NCBI GenBank assembly: GCA_013398275.1
Contig: VZSE01002451.1
Coordinates: 431,776-495,775 of the forward strand
Length of the DNA: 64,000 bases
Source: Promerops cafer
Lineage: Eukaryota; Chordata; Aves; Passeriformes; Nectariniidae
Direction of reading: 5' to 3'
Positions 58,801 to 64,000 of this stretch are shown piece by piece. Numbering within the stretch: position 1 is the stretch's first letter; each line of letters starts with the position of its first letter. The notes under the pieces were generated by a model. That model did no database searches, had not been told where the DNA came from, and saw only the letters and a program-made list of their open reading frames with translations. Both the position numbers and the translations under genes were made by a program.

Positions 58801-61151
58801 GGAGAACGTTGCTTGTCCATAAAGCCCTCTGTGGATCATGCTATCAGTACTTTCCAAGTCCCTTTCCAAAACTTTCCACCACAGCTGTGTTCCTCAGTGT
58901 GGTGCAGATTTACAGGCTGCTGGCTGGGACATCATCACAGTTGAGCAAGCAAACATTTAAGCTTTAAAACACTCAGAGGTTTTGGGTCCGGTGGCTTGCT
59001 AGATGATGGACATGGCTAGTGGAGGAACCACATCAGAAACTGACATTAAACAGCTTCATACACATCTTGTTCTCCTATTGTAATTCAAACTCAGTAAAGC
59101 CATTGGAACTAAATAATAAGATATATTACAAAATACATATTATGGTACAAAAAGAACTTTGGCATTCAATAAAGTCTTGGGTCAAAAACACAGCAGGTCT
59201 GCAGAAGGAGTACTTCTAGGTGAACTATCCAAAAAACCACACAGCACTTTGTGGTCAGGGGGCTGATCCCATTTCACATCCAAATGCTTGGCTTTTGCTG
59301 ATGGAGACCCCAAAGGAGTGCTCCCAAACCCTCCAGCTGCCCATGCAGCAGGACCACCACAGAGAGATCCATGTCCAGCTGCAGGTCCAGCCCCAAAGGA
59401 CACTGGTCAATGTTGCATCATGTGAAGATGTAGGACAAATATTTTCAAAGCCTGGGTTTGCTGACTGGATTAAGTAGGAGTGCCTGAGCCAGTATATCAA
59501 CTAGCACGACTAATTAGGCATTTTAAGAAGATGCAAATTAAGGCAAAGATAAACAGCAGGAGGTTTCTCCTTTGCTTTCCACGTGCTGGATGCAGGATCT
59601 CTCTCTCTCATCTGCACACCCTCATGGCTGTGTGCTGCAGCCCCTTATCAGCCTGGCAGGCTGCACCCCGTGTGCCCAATGGCCCATGCTAAGGGAAACA
59701 CGAGGTGTGCCAGCCCCTGGGAATGGCTTCTCCATGGATCTGGACAACATGGACACCTTATGCCTGCAGAGATGTGACCCCTGAAGCCACATCAGTGGCT
59801 CCTTAGTGACTCTCACAGGGGGTGTGCCCAGAGGTGCTTGCTGGAGGCAGCTGGGCATGGGATGAGTGTCCTGTGTGCCAAATCACTGATGGACACCTGG
59901 CCCAGGTCCCACAAATAAGGATTCTGGCAGGGAGCCTGTGCTCTGGACTTGGTGCATCCAAATTCATTCTTGACTTGGTGCTCTTGGTATCACCCATCCT
60001 GTCATGACAGGGCAGGGGGTGCATGCATCTGCACACACACACCCCGAATGAAAAAGCTGGCTTATTTATCTTGATTATACAGTGAAATGCACTATTTTAC
60101 ATGTGATTTGCTGCAGCAGCAAAATTAGGTGAACAATGAATCAAAAAGCAGCATTTTTTTTGTGCCAGCAGCGTTGCTCAGGCTCAGCATCCTTACCTGG
60201 GGGAGGCAATTACTGGAACAATCTCTTTCCCTGTTCCTCCTTTGTTCTTGTTCTTGCAGGGGCTGTAACTGTCTTTTATATCTCCTTGTTTTCTCCACTG
60301 CAGTTTCACCGTACATGGGATGTTTCACATATTTTGCACAGATATTCTGTCTTTGTTCTGGAGAAGCCCTTTCCCTGTGCCCCGTGTTGCAGCACCTTGT
60401 CCACCAGCAGGAAAGTTCTCAGGGAGGGAAAACACATTTTGGCCAAGGTGCTGCTGAGCAGACAGAGGTGCTGGTAGCACTCAGCACTTCCAGCCTCTGC
60501 CTTGTGGTGGAATGTTTGCCATGGGTTTGTGGCTGCCTGTAGGCCAGACCTCTGGGCAAGGCAGAAGGCTGTGGATGGTTATGGGGCTGAAAAAGCAGTG
60601 TGCTGGCACAAAGCCATCTCACTCTGCAGCCCTGTGCTGGGAATAGCATGGAGCCGTGCACTAACACCACCTTGAAGTGCTTCAGATGCTGTTTGACAAT
60701 CAAAGTTCAGTTAAATACAATATCTGAGCCAGTAAGTAGCAGGAAAAGTTGTCTTATTGTCCTTCAACAGGGTGACTGCTGATTCACATTGCCCCCACAT
60801 CACTGTGTGCTGGCCTTGGGGACTTCTGCCCCATGCTCCTCTTGGATGGAGACCCAACCTGCTGCAGGGCCACTCCTGTGTGAGCCAGCCCTCCGTGTGC
60901 CTCAGTTTGCCATTTGTAAAACTCCACAGTGGCTGCAGGTAAAGGGGGCTGTACACCCACATGTATGAGGCAGATATGAATTCCACAGTGGGGCTTTGCA
61001 TCAGTCCCTGCAGCATGTGCAGGTAAACCTCGAGCTGGTTTTGAGCTGGTGAGATGAGGAGCTCCAAGCAGTGCAGGAACAGCAGCCCAGGGTATCCACA
61101 GAAATGGCTCTGCCTGTCAGTGATGCTCAGCTGTAGCCCAAGAGCAGCGTG
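55897..61151. other. Intergenic stretch, no gene recognised
   Basis: I found no recognisable exon, tRNA or long repeat. Open frames up to about 160 codons occur, for example at 57561-58046, but resemble no family and lack codon structure that I can judge. An uncharacterised non-coding RNA cannot be excluded. Confidence 0.45.
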
Positions 61152-61199
61152 GTGGATCTGTGGATCTGTGGATCTGTGGATCTGTGGATCTGTGGATGT
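61152..61199. repeat. 8-bp tandem repeat (GTGGATCT)
   Basis: Five perfect copies of gtggatct at 61152-61191, then one variant gtggatgt. This is a short, probably length-variable array. Confidence 0.95.
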
Positions 61200-61374
61200 G
61201 TGAGATGCACAGCCATAGCACAGCACAGCTCTTGATCAAATCTCCCTCCAGCTCTGTGACGAGGAATTGTGCCTGAATCCAGATGCTGTCATACCAACCA
61301 CCCTGAAATTCGGATCACAGCACCCTCAGCTTGTTTAATAGCCAGGTGTCCCGAGTGCTGCAGAGTAATGGTTT

Positions 61375-61612
61375 TAACCTAAAAAAGGGTTGACTTCGAT
61401 TAGCTATAAAGAAAAAAAGTGGTTTTTTTACAGTGAAGTTGATGAAACACTGGCACGGAGAGGTGGTGAATGCCCCACTCCCGGAAACATTCAAGGCCAG
61501 GTGAGATGGGGCCCTGAGCAGCCTGATCTAGTTGAAGATATCCCTGCTGGTTGCAGGGCGGTTGGACTACATGGTCTTTTAAAGGTCCTTCCAAATCCAA
61601 ACCGTTCCAAAT
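61375..61612 (+). mobile_element. CR1 LINE 3'-end fragment
   Basis: Holds the CR1 landmarks gaaacactggcacggagagg, ggaaacattcaaggccaggt, tgatctagttgaagatatcc, gcagggcggttggactacat and ttttaaaggtccttccaaat. About 238 bp; the terminal octamer is worn. Confidence 0.9.
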
Positions 61613-61823
61613 CGCGAGGAAAAGGGACAAAAGCGTTTGACACAGAGGTGAGGAGAGCTGAAGTGGTCACAAAGCAAGGCTGGGGCAGAGACCCTCCTGT
61701 GCCGCAGCGTGGGTGTCCCACACACAGGACAGCAGTGGTGTTCCCAGGGCTCGGCTGTCCCAGCCGCAGGGGACCCCTCCCGGGCTCCGCATCCCGACCT
61801 CCCGGCAGCGCCGCGCCCCGACA

Positions 61824-61883
61824 GGACGGGACGGGACGGGACGGGACGGGACGGGACGGGACGGGACGGGACGGGACGGGACG
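61824..61883. repeat. Pentanucleotide array (GGACG)12
   Basis: Twelve perfect copies of ggacg with no interruption, followed by a broken copy. It lies inside the CpG island. Confidence 0.95.
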
Positions 61884-61961
61884 GGAGCGGGCTGCGGGGA
61901 GCCGGGAGCCGCCCGCCCGCCGGGCTGTGCCGTGCCGGGAGGGAGCGCCGGTCCCTGCCCG

Positions 61962-61962
61962 N
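61962..61962. other. Single N in the CpG island
   Basis: Undetermined base in cctgcccgNcggggccgggg. As with the other two Ns, it lies in extreme GC-rich sequence. Confidence 0.6.
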
Positions 61963-62080
61963 CGGGGCCGGGGCGGCGGGGGGACACGGGCACCCCCGGC
62001 TGGGCGCTGTGCCGGGCGGGACGGGGCTGTGCCGCGGGACAGAGCCCCGCGGGTGCCGCCGGCACGGCCCACCCTAGAGG

Positions 62081-64000
62081 GGACGTGGGGCTCAGGCATG
62101 GCCCCGAAGCCTGGCTCAGAGGACACAGGTGCTGTCCTCTGCCCGCACCTGCCTCGGGAGCCTGAGCACAGCGCAGTTCTTGGACGCTCTTCCAAGGCAT
62201 CTCTATTACTTTGCTTTGAATGGGGACCAAAGCCTCAGTGATGATTATCGTAACAAAATAGCAAATTTGGATAAAGGCAGGAAGGGATCTCCCTACAGAC
62301 ATGCTCGCGCTTCGGTGCATCTCTGCCCGGAGTTGTTCTTCTGTGATTAAAGGTCTCCAGCCCCGCATGGAAGGACGGTCTGTAAGTGCCGTGGAGGGAC
62401 GGGTGTGGAGGTGGATTTCTGCTTGATGGCGGTGGGAGAGGTTCAAAACTCTTTTCTTTTCTCGTGTTGCCTGAAAAGAGCGTTTTTCTGAGTAATGCTT
62501 AGTAGACCCTATGAATCACCATCTGCATAACTTTATATGGGGGCTGCTATTCTCAGCTTCTCACTGGAACTATGTAAACTATCAACATTCGTATCTGTTT
62601 GTACATGCAGCGTGCAAATCTCTTCCCTGGAAAACTATTTCAGAGCAGGTCAAAGGAGAAGACAGGGCAGAACAAAATGTCAGGGTGGCTCGGAGAGTGG
62701 AGAAGGGTGTTTGAGAGCCGGCAATTGCTGTGGCTCCGTGAAAACTTGCGTTGGGAATGCTCGTGGGAAGGGAGAGCTGCTGTGCAGATGCTGAGTGCCC
62801 CGGGAGTGGAGCCGGGAGCTGCTCCGGGAGCCTCGGGTCCTGCCCCAGCCTCGCACCTCGCTCCCTGCCTCTGCTCCTTCAGACTCTTCTTCCAGCGGTT
62901 GCCGTGCTGAGAAAACGCCGTGGGTCTCTCAGAGAGGCTCAGGAGATCTGGGGCAGCCCGAGAGGGGGCTTGGCAAGGGGACGGTGCGGTGGCAATGTCA
63001 CCCAGCGGTGGCAATGCCACCCAGCGCGGCGGAGCTGCCCCCGCACAGGCGCTGCGGGAGCACGTGCGGCGGGGCTGGCGGAGCTTTCAGCGGCGCTCCC
63101 TGCGCCGCGCTGGCTTTCTCGAGAGAGAGAAGAGTTTATTCTCTCGAGCTGTCAATCCGTCACCTCCCGGAGGCTTCTCCACCGCAGGCTCCTCCACCTT
63201 CCCTCCGCCTCCCCCTCGCTGCCAGCTCTCCCAGATGTGCTCAGCGCCGGAGGCTGCAAAATTCCCCGTGCCCAGGCAGGGGAATCACAGCATCTCCTAA
63301 ATCTCACCGGGGAATTCAGGGCATCTCCCAAACCTCACCAGCCTTACCCCAGAATGAGGAGAGTTTGCTGCAGGAGGTGAACATTTCAACTCTCGGTGCA
63401 CGTTCAGTCCGGTGTTTCGTTTGGAGTGACCTGGCATTCCCTTGCAGTTGGATTGGGAGCTTTGCTGTCGGGGTTTTTTTGGGTGATGGGTTTTTTTTCT
63501 CTAAACAATATGCTGAAATTTCTACATGAAAACGCATTGCTGTCCAAAGGAGCTGCATTCACGGGTCAGTGGGGTCCTTGTGCTCTCCTGAGCATCTCCT
63601 GCTGCAAGGCAACCTGACTCCAGCTCTTCTGTTGTGTCCTGCCCAGGTTCAGTGATGCTTTGGGGATGCTCATCCCTGATAGCATCTAACACCATCTCCA
63701 ACAGACTCTTCTCCATCTCAGCTCAGCCAAGCCCCTGCCATTCAGGAGGGAGCACCCAAACCTGCCCCCCATTACAGAGGGAAGCTCTGCCTTTTCTCAG
63801 CCCAGGAACATGACTGCCTTCCCAGCAGGTGGCCACAGCTGATGACCACTGGCCACAGCCAGCCCGGGCAGCATTTTGGGCTTGTGACTCTGGGACAAAA
63901 GCTGGAGTGAGCTATTGGGGCTTGCACTCCTGCAGCTTTCCTATATCTCACTTCTCATCAGATTCCTTCATTAAATGTCAATTAGATCAGATAGAGTTTC
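62081..64000. other. Window end, no gene recognised
   Basis: A second GC-rich patch lies at about 62790-63120. Open frames up to 244 codons at 62795-63529 are Ser-, Pro- and Arg-rich, overlap one another in several frames and resemble no family. The last 400 bp are unremarkable. Confidence 0.45.
63118..63148. repeat. 9-bp inverted repeat with 13-nt loop
   Basis: ctcgagaga at 63118-63126 and tctctcgag at 63140-63148 are exact reverse complements, with gagaagagtttat between them. It sits at the edge of the GC-rich patch. Confidence 0.7.

Larger units (their letters stand above)
61750..62080. promoter_or_regulatory. CpG island with no assigned gene
   Basis: Dense CpG and GC boxes (gggcggg, ggggcggcgg) surround the pentamer array at 61824 and the N at 61962. 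Such an island usually marks a promoter, yet no coding exon is recognised beside it in the window. It may serve a gene further right or a non-coding transcript. Confidence 0.4.

Noticed and set aside
62795..63529. 244-codon open frame near the window end
   Set aside because: Ser/Pro/Arg-rich with competing open frames in the same place and no family resemblance; not enough to call a gene.

Overview
The window is nuclear DNA from a vertebrate, almost certainly a bird. The protein-coding genes have GT-AG introns and compact exon layouts. At least seven partial CR1 LINE copies end in the bird-type 3' terminus (forms such as 'gattctatgg' or 'tcatggaatcacagaattg'). The gene set matches the vertebrate ACOT11-TTC4-PARS2-DHCR24 block, which is human 1p32.3. 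Whether it is a passerine or another bird cannot be told from the sequence alone.

Layout, left to right. 1-10 kb: an 18-bp minisatellite at the edge, GC- and AT-rich non-coding DNA, a possible upstream ACOT11 exon at 2.1 kb, and a CCATGG-rich repeat at 4.9-5.1 kb. 10.06-18.39 kb (+): ACOT11, an acyl-CoA thioesterase with two hotdog domains and a START domain, in 15 exons. 21.66-22.53 kb (+): a TMEM205-family four-pass membrane protein in three coding exons. 23.59-30.74 kb (-): TTC4, an HSP90 co-chaperone in ten exons, whose first exon runs into an unresolved base (N) and a 34-bp repeat. 31.80-33.21 kb (-): PARS2, mitochondrial prolyl-tRNA synthetase, in one coding exon, preceded by a CA-rich satellite and a GC-rich promoter. 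34.2-39.6 kb: intergenic. 39.6-49.19 kb (-): DHCR24, the last enzyme of cholesterol synthesis, in nine coding exons with a 2-kb 3' UTR and a CpG promoter carrying three CCAAT boxes. 49.5-64 kb: no gene recognised. This part holds a 41-bp minisatellite, CR1 copies, short tandem repeats and a CpG island at 61.75-62.08 kb.

The genes do not form one pathway, although ACOT11 (fatty-acyl-CoA hydrolysis) and DHCR24 (sterol synthesis) are both lipid enzymes. All four named genes are intact conserved orthologues apart from the TTC4 start. I found no undescribed enzymatic or defence system. The items most worth a second look are structural: TTC4 is inverted relative to human, a TMEM205 paralogue sits in this block, a 77-bp sequence linked to a CR1 tail is duplicated, minisatellites sit at three promoters, and the PARS2 cysteine cluster has lost one cysteine.
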